Shown piece after piece: positions 32,701 through 44,800 of a stretch of DNA of 64,000 nucleotides. The stretch covers positions 1,612,001 through 1,676,000 of the forward strand of contig JAQOTA010000015.1 of assembly GCA_029532415.1 (NCBI GenBank), written 5' to 3'. Below the pieces are notes generated by a model, which ran no database searches, was not told the origin of the DNA, and saw only the letters and a list, made by a program, of their open reading frames with translations. Within the stretch, counting starts at the first letter, position 1. Every line of letters begins with the position of its first letter. This stretch comes from Marasmius tenuissimus (Eukaryota > Basidiomycota > Agaricomycetes > Agaricales > Marasmiaceae). The translations under genes were made by a program, and so were the position numbers.

Positions 32701-33834
32701 TCCGGATTAGTGGGGGTTGCCGATTTCTTCTTCCTAGTAGTCTTCGGGGCTGGTTTTTGGCTCGATTCTGTCGCCTCCTCGACGGCATCTGCGCCCTCCC
32801 AATTCACTACGAAGACAAAAGGAGTTTAGTCAATATTGCCATTTTCGACTGCAAATAGAATGAAGAAACAACAAATGCTTGTCGCACAACGAATCATTGG
32901 TTCCCTTCATTTCTCATGAAGCGCTGTATCCCATGCACTGTAGTTCTCAACGGTGTAGAAGATACTACTAGACAGTGGAATTCTGACACCGAAGGTAGGA
33001 TACTAACGTATGGGAATATACGATACATAGATGCAAACGCTCATGTAACTTGCGGCAGCGGGAGACCAATGTTTGACAGATTTGATTCATTGTACATCGA
33101 GAACCAGTAACGAGTGCGACGATGATTGAAGAAGAAAATGACCACCCTCGGGAGGGTGGCCGGGCGAGGATGAATCGTGGCCAAACAGAGAAAGCGCACT
33201 CACTGACTGGGCGGAGACCGGTCTTCTCTGCGCAGGACGGGCAAACGTATACATCTGAAAAAAAAAGTGGGTCAGCATTGTGCAATTCGAATGCGCAAGT
33301 CGATGAGGGACGAAGAGAGGGCAGGATCGAAAGGTTTGTAGAATGAAAATTTGATTGAAACTCACTAATTTCTTCGGCAGTCTTTTCATCCAGACTGACA
33401 CACGCAAAATGGTACCTGGAGGTGAAATGCAAATCAGAATATATCGTAGGACGATCGAGCAAGTACCTAAAAACGCACCAATTCTTGCATTCGACGCAAT
33501 AAACCATTGGCGTTCCATCGTCACCCTTCTTGCAGGAACAAAAAGGGTCGTCAACCTTTGCTTTACCCTTTGCACCAGTCTTCCGAGAAGACGCCGATTT
33601 GCCGGTTGCTTTCGCAGATGCAGTGTGGCCCTCAGTTTTCACGTTCTCTTTCTCCTCCAAGTTTTCATTCTTCTCCTCCTTCTCCTGCCCTTCTCCATCA
33701 TCTGCTTGGAATCGACTGCTTCGTCGCTTGCTCGACTGTTTCTCTTTCGTAGTAACAGCAGAGGTGGAAGGAGTTATCGATGACGCTGCAGCAGCATTCG
33801 ATTGTGCCTTTGCTCGTGTTGTTCGAGTGCTCAT
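29737..33834 (-). CDS. BYE1: Bye1-type transcription factor: PHD finger, TFIIS central domain, SPOC domain
   Basis: Eight exons: 33834-33479, 33415-33366, 33254-33204, 32806-32580, 32528-32044, 31990-30967, 30906-30629, 30574-29737; 1102 residues, all in phase. Bye1 binds RNA polymerase II and methylated histone H3 during early elongation. The PHD finger is FCSCKKGDDGTPMVYCVECK plus NWYHFACVSL and YVCPSC; the TFIIS-like domain follows with DDPTRKYCLGKLEELF, DRFRTIQFNLSK and KRIASNQISPKEI; the SPOC domain starts at VWTGKISMPLDS and includes HGLVFPWGQRP. The last ~200 residues are Pro-rich and end in an Arg-Gly-rich tail (RGGSGGGRRGGGNGGGRGNR). Intron 3 is 397 bases, far longer than any other intron here, and holds a perfect short inverted repeat. 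Confidence 0.92.
33150..33169. repeat. Short inverted repeat inside BYE1 intron 3
   Basis: CCACCCTC and GAGGGTGG are separated by two bases. It would form a tight hairpin in the intron RNA. Confidence 0.5.
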
Positions 33835-34301
33835 GGTACATAAACGGATGAAACTTGAGGAAAACGACGTGGTCGTTGAGGAAGAAAAATGAAGTCGTCC
33901 CACTTGTCACCACTGTCGTCGTGTGTGTGACCATGTGACTCCGGATGGCGTGAGAATTGACTCAACATGCTCACGTTCCAGAATTTACTCCCAAACTCTA
34001 AGAGTCTAACCATCCAAGCCATCGTCAACGCGTTCCCTTCTGGAAAGACTTATGTCTGCTTTGCTTGCACATTATCTTGGATAACTCACTATCTTGATCT
34101 TTCGGTGCCTTTGCTGGCACAGAATCGGTTTCCATGTGCCAAGATAGCAGTTTACGCGTGGCTCAAGAGATGTCCATTGCTCGCGGCCCATCCTTCGCTG
34201 GCTGAAACGGTTCACTTGGGGTAGTATGCACTACGGCCATCGCTGCCGCACCGGTCATCGTGTGGGATACTGTTTACTTACCTTGGTACGTTCCCCTCAA
34301 G
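33835..34301. other. Intergenic interval, BYE1 promoter
   Basis: A plus-strand frame at 33967-34224 encodes 85 residues with no recognisable motif and no good splice partner. Otherwise nothing was seen. Confidence 0.4.
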
Positions 34302-34511
34302 TTACCTGCTTTGAATAAGTCGCTCTAAATCTCTGATTGCAAGACTCAGTTGACTTCTAAGGCCAGGGTTGTTAAATGCCCCTCCAGAACCTGTCTCTGA
34401 TTGTTGTTGAAGAGCTTCTTCCGTTATACGCGATGAACCTTTGTTCTCAGAGTCATCTCGGGCGACAGGCAGAGGGAAATGTGGCGCCGCTACTTTTTGC
34501 CAACTAGACAA
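34302..34511 (-). CDS. Possible terminal exon of an unknown protein
   Basis: The frame reads SSWQKVAAPHFPLPVARDD, then TEEALQQQSETGSG and ends NPGLRSQLSLAIRDLERLI plus a few residues before TAA. Composition (Gln-rich, then an amphipathic helix) looks coding, and the frame stays open ~30 bases beyond 34511. There is no ATG in it, and no upstream exon could be joined with confidence. Family unknown. Confidence 0.3.
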   Translation of the reverse strand: MSSWQKVAAPHFPLPVARDDSENKGSSRITEEALQQQSETGSGGAFNNPGLRSQLSLAIRDLERLIQSR

Positions 34512-35568
34512 GGCTGTACCTTGCTCTGCACTTGGTCGGCGTCATCGGCCAAAAGAGGTTAATCTGAATGTCCGTGTTCATTCCTCCCAAGTTTTCCTTG
34601 GACTTACACAGGCTAGATCTCTCATTGCATCATGGTTCTGATGGGTATCACTTACAAGAACACCGCTCAGGTAAGTAAGACTTTCATGTCATGGGAACCA
34701 GAATGCACGGCTCATGAATGCGGGGGAAACAGGGGATATGGTTATGATAGAAGGCCCAGCCTACGCGGAAACTAGCTGGCATAGGGGGAAGACCACAAGA
34801 CCACAGTTCATTGTTCAATTGACAACGAGTCTCGGGAGGCTGTCGGTTCTATCTTTGACCTGATGACTCCGCCACTCCTCGAGAACTTCGGGAACCGTGG
34901 AGTCGACAATCTATCGAGAACTGCATGATACTCGATTTCTGCCTTCTGGGGAGCTTCGCGGTGGTCAAATTTCACGTGATCGTACCCGCATGTTGATCCC
35001 ATCCCATTTCCCAATCCTATCCGAGATGAGTGCGGAATTCTACTTGTTACCCTTGGTTCGGGTTGATTTAGCCTTATGCAGGTTACGGTGCACTCAATAG
35101 CGGGCCTTTGGCCGACGGACATTGGAGAGCTCCACGAGGGAGAAGCTGGGAGATACTAAGAGCGATCAAATGAGCAAGCCAATGAGGCATTAGGAGGCGG
35201 CGTAGGATAGCACGAGAATGCTAGCGGAAGGGAACATTGGGAATGCGGGCCCTCTTGGACGGAGCTTGCTGGGCGAGGTCGAATTGGAATTAGACTCAAT
35301 CGGGGATATGCTATGCCAGCCTTCAGGCGCCTGAAGGCCTCTGAAGGCTTGCTCTTTTTTCCTGATTCTGCGTCATTGATGATGTTTTGTAGGAAAGCTC
35401 CCAGGATCAAATCTTCCGGAATCCGCGAATGATGGGATTCTGATGAAGTGAAAAAGAAAAAGAAAATAGAGCGGAGTTGAGTGAAGATATCGCTGGTGGC
35501 GGTCGAGAGCGAGTGAAACAGGAGCAGAGTAGGAAGAGATAGATTTAGATAGATGTCTCGGGACATGG
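34512..35568. other. Interval without a recognised gene
   Basis: Short frames on both strands. At 34632 the plus strand reads MVLMGITYKNTAQ followed by a perfect donor (CAG|GTAAGTAAG), which could be a first exon of a small protein, but no second exon was found. A 20-base palindrome is listed separately. Confidence 0.35.
35319..35338. repeat. Perfect 20-base palindrome
   Basis: GCCTTCAGGCGCCTGAAGGC equals its own reverse complement; a half-copy (CTGAAGGC) follows three bases later. It could be a dimeric protein-binding site or a chance structure. Confidence 0.5.
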
Positions 35569-35907
35569 CTAATCAGTCTTCGTGAGGACTTGGGAGATTT
35601 GAAAGGATTTGAATGAATTGCGCGCTTTTAAATTCGTAAAAGGAAGTACCTGAGCTGAATGACGGAGATCACGTACACGGCATAGCGTGGTCGCGAAATT
35701 GACAGACCATGTGCTAGCGCCGTTGTAACGATCGAGAGCTCCTCTTCGTCCTGTCTTGCCCTTACCGTCGACCTTCTCCTCGTCGTGGTCGTCGCTGTCG
35801 ACGTTCTCGCCCGTATCGCTTTCCTTGACGCCTCTGGACGCATCGCGCAATCCCTTTCTTCTCGCTCTCAACACCCTTTTATGCTGTAGAGCACCCTCAG
35901 CTGTCAT
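35569..35907 (-). CDS. Hypothetical basic/acidic protein, exon model incomplete
   Basis: The frame starts MTAEGALQHKRVLRARRKGL at 35907 and continues through an acidic stretch (ENVDSDDHDEEKVDGKGKTG) to LCRVRDLRHSAQ, where a donor (CAG|GTACTTCC) at 35649 would end an 86-codon exon in phase 0. The next acceptor near 35572 leads to a stop after a few codons, giving a ~95-residue protein; without splicing the frame runs to 35569. No family recognised. It is divergent from the large kinase gene. Confidence 0.35.
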   Translation of the reverse strand: MTAEGALQHKRVLRARRKGLRDASRGVKESDTGENVDSDDHDEEKVDGKGKTGRRGALDRYNGASTWSVNFATTLCRVRDLRHSAQVLPFTNLKARNSFKSFQISQVLTKTD

Positions 35908-36234
35908 CTGTTGTTACCAGAGTCTACCTTCAATTGCGCAGTACCAAGTACAGTGCTCGTCGTTTGACTCAGGAGAGCAGTTGCTGTTGAAAAGCATCAT
36001 TGGAGGACAGCTTTGCTGGGAGAAAGGATATCACTTTTCTGTGGGTCTCTGTTACCTTTCCAGTCGGTCTGCCGCAATGTAGCCGACTGAGGTTTTCTGT
36101 TACTGATGATTCATTGATTTAGGCAGAGAGAAGACAGAACTGGGGCTTTATTGCTGTTAGAGCCCTGATTGCCCTATTGCATGTTCTTTTCCCGGGAATA
36201 GCGCTCAGGACCACCCTCGTCGCGATCCTCACCC
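35908..36234. promoter_or_regulatory. Upstream region of the large kinase gene
   Basis: The 327 bases between the hypothetical gene (-) and the kinase (+). No specific motif is identified. Confidence 0.4.
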
Positions 36235-39200
36235 ATGGCTGCCGCAGTTCTCAAGGTTTCCGGTCCTTTCAATATGCCTTCCCACCAACGTTTAGCTGCC
36301 AGCCCTCCTCATAGCTCTCCGGCTGCCTCGTCCTCTCGTTCGAAACAGCCCTCTCATTCATCCAGTCATTCTTCTGTCGCACCGGAGTCATCCACAATCA
36401 AACCCAATCAATCCTCTTCACGCCCAACTTTATTGCAGAGTTTACGTTCTGCTACACGATCCAAGAAATCACCAGCACCAGCGGCAGATGACTTCGAGAA
36501 CGTCACCATCCGGCAGAGCAAAGGGAAGGAGAAGGCCGCCAGCGAGGAGAAGCCCAACATGCTTCGTAGACTGGAGTCCAAAGTCAACTTTCGCAACAAA
36601 GGCAGAGAGTCTGTTACGCCTTCACCATCTCCTTTGCCCCCGACATCAGTTGGTACAGACGGGAATGAGGGCAAGGTACGCGTCGCTGGGTCTACCAGTT
36701 ATACGACCCCTTCTCTAAGACTAGCTTCCATGTCCTCCCCTGCCTTGCATCTCTCCTCACAGGCTTTACCGTCACCAAAGTCCCGGTCAGCAATACCTGC
36801 TTCGTCCTCTTCAACGACCGAAGCCTTGGTGTCACCTTCCCGGGACCGTTCACGACGAGCAAGTGTTCAACCACCGAAGCCTGATTCATCCGTGATGCGT
36901 CATCGGTCAACCAAGTCATCTCCCATCAATATTCCGACTGCTTCTGCTTCCGAGCTCGATCTGCGGTCCCCTCCGGAGACACCAAGGCGAAGAACCAGGG
37001 AAGAACAACCCCCAAGCCCTCCAGAGACCCCCACTCCATTAGGCCGTGTTCAGCATGGTCGTCGGTCGTCCGGTGCAGGAATCAGCCCACCATCTTCACC
37101 AATACCTATCTCATCCCGGAATGTCAGTCCCATACGTGCAAGATCCCCCTCCACTTCGCGTCGGGTCGTTTCGCCTTCTCATCGCGGACTTGTATCATCC
37201 TCAACTTCCCATCTACCTAACCATTCCCCTAGTTCCTCACCGACATTTGACCCGCCGCGGCGACCGTCTTTTTCCCGCGAGCAGACCCCTTCCCCGGTGC
37301 AGGTGGCGCGCCCACGTCCAACTTCACCCAATCAACGATCATATTCCCAGAACCGACACTTCAATATCTCTACAACGTCTCTGAGTGCAACCTCGAATCC
37401 GGAGCATCGAGAACTCATACGCACTGCAACCTCAATGCTTTGCAAAGAGATCATCAAGCCGCCTGCCAACATGGCCCGAACATCAGCTGCCATCAAAGAG
37501 TGGGAGGAAGTAGAGTTACGCACCCGAGCACTGGTCAGGCTTGAACGTATCTGGGGAAAGAGTGGTGTCTCCACTAGCTCTAGTAATGTCAATGTTAATG
37601 TATTGCCCGTGTCCTCTAGTGGACTTAGTGTTGCGGGAGAGGAGCGAGAGCGAAGATTATTTACCGAGGCGTTGAGGGACGGGTTCGTTCTCTGCCAGTA
37701 CGTTCTTTTAAGTTCATCGCGTCCCCCTATCTCTATGAATGTTGACGTTTCCCCCCATGTTTGCAGATTGATGAACAAGCTCCGTAACAGCTCCGTTGTC
37801 CGTCCCGATATCCGTGAGGATGGACTCGCCCGGACCTCTAACATCACCAAATTTTTGGCAGCTTGCGCTTCATGGGGCCTATCAAACGAGGAACTCTTCC
37901 AAGGTGACGACTTGATCGAGGCCAACAGTGAATCGCTTGCTCGGGTGGCTCAAACCATCATCGCTCTCATTGAGTTCGCTCACAGCCCAAGCGCAGACCG
38001 ATCCAAAGTCCTTTATGGTCACGCCCACAGCAAGAAATCGAGCGGAGATGCCACATCCAATGGTAGTGGTAGTGGCAGTGGCATTTCCGGTCCTTATAAA
38101 CTGGGATCAGTCCGTTCGGCTTCCGCCTCGACGCCAAACTTGGTTCCGCTTGCGACAACCTCAGGTCGTCCCGCTCCTCAAATATCCATTACCACGGCTC
38201 CCGTCTCAGGCCCAGTTTCACCCTCCCGTGCCAAACGGTGGAGTCCACCATCTGGATTACCGACGGTGCGTTCCAGCAGCCCGGATGAAGGATCAGTTGT
38301 CAAGCAAGGTGAGGGGAATGTCAAATCGAAAACCGGTGACGAAATTTCGGGCGCTTTTCGTGATCGGGACGTAAAAGACGCCAGTGGCAGCCGCCCTTTG
38401 TCGCCACCCCCTCGTTCTCCCCTTCGAGCTCGCTCCCCTAAGCGAGCACCACCCGCCAACGCGGTCCCAGACGACAACGGCCAGGGACTTTTCACTCGGA
38501 CACGGAGAAGTTCGCAGCAGGCCTCGTCACATTCTCACCAGTCGCCCAACCGGTCATCAGCAGCAGCCTCCTCCACGCACGCCTCAATTGGCGACGACTC
38601 CATTCGAGATTCCGTTGCCGACAACCACAACCTCCGAGTATCGAGGGCATCCACCACCATGACGGACGCAACCACGTCCACCACGACCACTGTGATGTCG
38701 AGCTTGCTGGAAAGGGGAAACAGTGGCATGTTCAGTAAGTTTGGAACAATCCGAACAATGACTACTGAGGCGACCTCTGAGGCGCCTTCCATCACTCGAA
38801 CGGAAGGTAGTTCCATAGCTGAAGACTTGGCCCGCAAACAACGAGGGTCGGACCACACCAGAGACCGCAAAGCCAGTGATGTGGGGGTGGTGGATTTGTC
38901 GAGGGTCATTGAGGAGACAGAGGAGAGTGGGTCGAGTTCCAGAGGGGGATCGAAGGGGAAGAGTCGAGTCAAGAACAGGGAAGAGGACAAGGGGAAAGGG
39001 AAGGTCGGTATGAAGGAAGGTTCTGAGGCAGAAAGAGTGGAGAAGGGTGCCTTACGCCTGGGCAAAGGTAAATGGCCTGACGACTTCATCGACGCTTTGC
39101 ATCCTCCGTCTGTCCCCATTAACTCCAGCAAGAACCGTGTATCCCCTGATCCCGAAGAGCGTGTCCGGACATCTTCAATCATTTCAAGTTCACCGCCAAG

Positions 39201-41819
39201 AAAACTCGCCATCGTGGGTGCCTCCCGGCGGAACGAGAGTTTGGAGTCGCTTCCCCAATTCCCGAGACGACCATCACACCGAGCACGTCATAGCGTTGAC
39301 GCACCTGTACTCCTTCCCAAGGAATCGATCATTCGGCGCGACTCAGATGGGCTACCGTCACCTTCCGGATCCAGCAAGGTCCTTATTCGAAGACACAGTG
39401 CACGACCCTCTAGTCGAAACGGTCTCAATCAATCCGGTTCAGGAAACAGTGGGAGTGGAGACGATCGTAAAGATTCTGATGGGGAGGCTATGGTGCCCTT
39501 CCCTCGTACGGTTTCTGCTGACCATAGCGGTTCTGGCACCCCCCGGACACCTTCCGCCGAAGAGCCTTCCGGACTATCACTTGCCTTGGAGAAGTCACGC
39601 CCCCCGCGAGGACGCTTTCAAAGCGATGTACAGGGTACTAAACGGCGGCCCAGACCGAGCTCATACGATGAACTTGGAGCGAAACCTGGAGCGAGGTCGA
39701 GATTCGAGAGTATGGTCAATCTTGGGGGAGCAGGTTCGGGCAACGCAAGCGCGAGTGATCTGATGGCGAGGGATTCTATGGACGGTAGTGCCGTGCGCAA
39801 GCCTCTCATAATCAAGGAAGAGGGCAAAGTTCCGACACATTTTGTGAGTGACCGTGATTGAAAGATGTTCGCACTTTTACTCATCTCCTTTTCATTCTAG
39901 CAACTCGGGAACTGCATAGGCCGAGGACAGTTTGGCTCTGTGTATCGTGCTCTGAATCTGAACACTGGTCAGATGGTAGCTGTCAAGCGAATCCGTCTCG
40001 ACGGTCTCAATGAGGAGGAAGTCACCCAGTTGATGAAGGAGGTTGATCTGGTTAAACGGTTGTCACATCCCAGTATCGTTAAGTATGAGGGTATGGCAAG
40101 GGATGCGGATACATTGAGCATAGTTCTGGAGTAAGTCCCTCGTGCGCGTTACATGGGCCCCCTGCTTACTGATATCATGATTCAGGTACGCCGAGAATGG
40201 TTCTCTGGGTCAGACTTTGAAGGCATTCGGTAAACTCAACGAACGGCTGGTGGCAAGTTACGTCGTGCGGATATTGGAGGGTCTTCACTATCTTCATCAG
40301 AGCGATGTCGTACATTGCGATCTCAAGGCTGCGAACATCCTTACAACGAAGAACGGCAATGTGAAGCTCTCCGATTTCGGGGTGTCCCTCAACATGCGCG
40401 CTATGGAGAAGACAAATGATGTCGCCGGTACACCTAACTGGATGGCTCCTGAAGTGATCGAGCTTAAAGGTGCCTCTCCGAAATCAGATATCTGGTCGTT
40501 GGCATGTACCGTTATCGAGCTCCTCACAGGGAGACCCCCCTATGGCGAGATCCCGAATAGCATGTCTGGTCAGTGGATACCTTCTCGCCGCATGATCGAA
40601 GCTAAATTCACCCATATCCACAGTCATGTTCAAGATTGTCGAGGACGATCGCCCCCCGATTCCTCCCGCTTGCTCTCCTTTACTCGAGGACTTCCTGAAG
40701 CAATGTTTCAACAAGGACCCGGCCATGCGACCTAGTGCGGAGCTGTTATGTGAACATCAGTGGCTCAAGCAGAACTGGGGTGCGCACAAGGTATAGGTTT
40801 TGCTCGCTCTCGGCTAAGCAAGGTCTGAAATTTGATAACCTCCAGGAACTTCGACCGCAAGACAGCATACCCTTCTTGCGACGAGTCAGTGCCGATTTGC
40901 AGAAGTCGGGGGCTGTTCGTTACCTCGCGCAAATCGAGATGCCTGACTCGGACCATCGCGCAGACGACCTCGTCAGTGGCTCGCCTCCTCGCCGTCGAAT
41001 ATCGAACACGTCCATGCGTCCATCCATGGATAGCGAGATTTCACCTCGGGAGCACTCTTTTGTGAAGACCACATTCAGCAAACGTGAGCATCTTGATCAT
41101 TGAAATATGAGATGCCTCTAACCCGTTCTATAGCCATGATCTGTCGGGTGTGTCTACTAAACGTCAAGAAGAGTGCCGTTCTGTGCGCACAATGCAGTCT
41201 CATTTGCCATTCCAAATGCGCAATCAACGCTCCCCCGACCTGTGACCTTCGTGCACAGCTGTTACTCTACGCTCAGTACGCCGAGAAAGGCAACCCTTCT
41301 AGCGTCTACTCCAACCCGATCGACCTTCTCAACGAACCGCACCCCAAGAGCCCCATGTCCGACGTCCCTTTCGTGTCCCATAGCACTCCCAGAACAAGTC
41401 TCGACCTTCCCTCACCTCCGGCTGCCAACTCTCCCACAGGAGCGACCCCTCCGGTGCATCCCCCAACGGCCTTCAAGTTCTTCAGGCGCCCGTCCAAAGC
41501 AAGCCACCCTGACTCTCTCCAGGCTCCCGCATCTTCATCTTCATCCCTTCCGGATAACTCTTCGAGAGCCAAACTTGTGCGGAAAGGGGATCGACAGTCC
41601 GTCGGCAGCACCAGTACGCATCGGAGCGCGAACACTGTCAGTAGTGCTGGGCGTAAGTCGACGGTTTCGAAGGATCTAGACATGGAAGTCATTGACGAGT
41701 CAGAGGCTCTATCTAAGTTCACTTCCCCCGTGTCTGTTTCTGATGCCGGAGAAGCTGGTCCAGCGGACACCCGACGACACAAGAAAAACAAATCCTCCGG
41801 CAACTGCATTGTACAATAA
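36235..41819 (+). CDS. Cdc7/SepH-type protein kinase with CH domain, C1 zinc finger and CaaX end
   Basis: Seven exons: 36235-37697, 37767-39843, 39901-40130, 40186-40568, 40624-40790, 40846-41083, 41134-41819; 1747 residues, all in phase. Order: Ser/Pro-rich disordered region (1-415); calponin-homology-like domain about 460-575 ([35 protein letters not shown]); long disordered linker; kinase domain about 1180-1440; C1 finger about 1507-1551; C-terminus ending CIVQ. The kinase is of the septation/mitotic-exit type (Cdc7, SepH, MAP3K epsilon): GRGQFGSVY loop, VAVKRI lysine, [12 protein letters not shown] with Cys in the HRD triplet, [22 protein letters not shown]. The C1 pattern is complete, H-x12-C-x2-C-x10-C-x2-C-x4-H-x2-C-x7-C, and spans the last intron. 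CIVQ is a good farnesylation box. Expected role: septation or cytokinesis signalling at a membrane; the CH part suggests actin or microtubule contact. Confidence 0.88.
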
Positions 41820-44800
41820 ACCTTCTTCCTCTCAACCTCTCTCCGTCTGTGCTTCCGTATGTATATATCAAAATCTCTAATCGCCGTTCTGGCCCTCTTT
41901 CTCATTTATTCTATGTCTACTTTATATCCCTCTCCAGGCTCTGCTGTCTCACATCGTTCCCTCCTCATCGATGCATATGTACTCATAGTTTTCGTTCCTG
42001 CACATACCACTCTGATCATCGCTCAGACACTCCTTTCTCATTGCGTTGCATGTCGTTGCATTTTTCTAACAATACACGCTTGTCAAGCTCCTTGCTGCGT
42101 GGTCGGACGTTCATTATCTGAACCTACTTTCTTTCCTTTTTCTACTCCGTCTTGCATGTACCACCAGTTTTAGGTACAACTCCTGGCGGGCTCACGTATC
42201 GTGATCTCGATCTTTTGGCCTGTTGGGCATTACATACTCCTAGAGCTTACTTAGCTGCAGTATGAAGACCGTGTCCGCCAACTATAATCTGTTAACACTG
42301 AGAAAATTATCACATCCTAGACATTACGATGAATGCGATCCGTTCTTCTTCACTCGCCTTACCGTTCGTATTCGACACTATGGAAATCTACGCTAAAGAT
42401 ACAGAGGTCAACGTGATGCGAAAAATAACATCCTTTCCCGTCCGCCGATCGTGAAGGTTGTCTTCGAAAAACAAAAGGACTGCCAGGACTGCTTTACATG
42501 AAGGTCTAAAACTGGTACATGGTGATCAAGAGGAACTCGGGTGAAGCCAGTTCACGGAAAGCTTATTAGTCCTACGGATAAAAATGCGATTTCAAGCTCG
42601 GCGGCAATCGAGCATAGATTACTAGTTATGATCTCAGCGGTGCTCATGGTGGTTGCTCTCGTCTTGCCCCCGTTGGCCCTCGCTTTTCCTTCCACCAGAG
42701 AGACGAATGGTCAGCGAATGGTCCGTGAACTTTCTCCTCTTCCTCCACCCCTCCACCGTTGTTGAGTTGGATTCAGGCGAATTCGCTGACTACGATACTG
42801 CGTGCAGTACACTTGCCCTCCCCGTCGACATCTCAAATACCCACATTGCGGTACGACGATTTCTAAGGTTGTCGACGTAGATGTCTGATGTTCCCATAGC
42901 TCAACTGCCAATTTAGTACAGTGAACACCAGTCTTGGCCAGCGTGAACACTGTATGCTCGCCACACATGACGGGTAGTGTCTTCGTAGTGGAGATCATCA
43001 TGTGTCTGAATCTTGTTGCTACACTATCGAATCATGAACCAACATCTATAAGTGCATGATATCTCTATCATTCAACAGCAGCTCCTCAGACTAATGGCAA
43101 TCAGTGAAGTTCTACGCTTTCGGCTATGGGTGTGGGAGAGGCTGATGACGTTCGCCAAAGAGATACAGTCTCCGCCGTGAACCCACTCAGTCGTCCTTGA
43201 TTGAGCTCGAGGACCCGAAGAGTCGATTTATGAGCGACTTTCGGGTTTCACATAATGGAAGCATGATAAAAGCTAATTCTAATTTCTCGTGGGTAATATT
43301 TGGAAGTAAGCCTGAGAGCTAGAACTCTAGCGACTCCGAAATCACTCACAGACCACACTGGAACACCTTCTCTCTTCGGGGAGGCTGACCCACTCTGGGA
43401 CAGGTGCCTACGTCTGAGCGTGGTTTGTAAAGCCTAGTAACGTCACTCCGAGAACTTTTCCGGGTTTTCTTCAGGACTACCGTGCCAGTCGCAAGAATCT
43501 TGGATGAACTATGAAACGATGAGTTGCGCCTGGAGAAAGTGATTAGGTCGTCAGGGTAGCAGGCGTCGATGATTTAAAACTCGAGAATCTCGCGAGCGAT
43601 TAACGACTCGAGATCCAGAGCGTAACCTGGGTTAGACACTCAGAGGTTCGTCCTGAGACCAGCGGGTAATCAAATCCTATTAATAGCCGTATCAGTCGAG
43701 TCTGAAAGAAGTATCGAGGGCCGCAAACGTACCAAGGTCCAAAGGGGCAGAAGGCTCATCGCGGGGAGCCAAATAACTGGCAAGGTGATGTTAAGAGCGT
43801 ATTCATGTGTATGGTGGAGATGAACTTACCCAGTCCCTCATGGACAATGTGACGTTGCCTGCTGTGAGACGAAGTTGAACTTTCTCCCTAGCGTTTTTGA
43901 AGCAGCACCTGCCTGGCGGCCGCTGGGTTCGACCTAAGCAAGGGATTCGGCCATGGAAAATTCTGCCCCGAATTGGGTATCCAGTTCCTCAACCTACCGT
44001 TCGTTACCCCAGAGTGCACCATCAGCGACCAATATTCAGGTACGGGCGGCTGGACGGCCTTACAATACTATTTAGTTGCATCTCATATCTGGAAACACAC
44101 AAGATGTGAGAAAGTAGCGGACGAGAGATAGATGATTTTGGAAGTACCAGTCATCGACGAGACGTTGACAAGTCCCGGGGAATCCCCGCCCAAAGAACGG
44201 AGTGTTCTGGGCCCTCGGGGTCAGGATACACACATAGGTCGGACCGCCGCATATGTAGTCAGCTACTGAGCCGTACTGAGTCTCAGGACTGCTGAGGCAA
44301 GGTTGATGTGCTTCGAGTGCGCGTTCGAAACGAGAAAGGACTGCTTATCCTTTCGTGTATCACCTTGGGGAAGCTCGGAGCATAGGTACTACCGTAACTT
44401 TCTGCTGCGGACTGATTGAAAGGAGTACCTCGGCAACCGGTCGAGGAGAACCTTCAATGCATTAACGACGAACGTCTCGGCCAGCAGCGGGGCTGGTATT
44501 GTCCGTGTTGCCGCCCTCGTATGAGTAGCCGACTTAACCTGGTCCTACTATCTCAGGAGCAGGCCGGTTGATGAGTTGAAGCCAAGTCCGCCGCTCAGCC
44601 AGAGTGCCCTCTCGGATAATCTGCGTGCTTTAGAGAACCTATCCCGGATCGGTGTGGCCCAGATCATAGACAAGGCGATGGGCCTCACCTAAAGAAGATA
44701 GGCTTGGAGTGTGATATCGAAGTAGCCTGAGTATTGCTTTACGTCCAGCAACTCGTAATCGGCGATTGTCGAACGAAGGATGAGACACGAGCTCGTCTAG

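Noticed and set aside
33967..34224. 85-residue plus-strand frame after BYE1
   Set aside because: No motif, no splice partner and composition like non-coding DNA.
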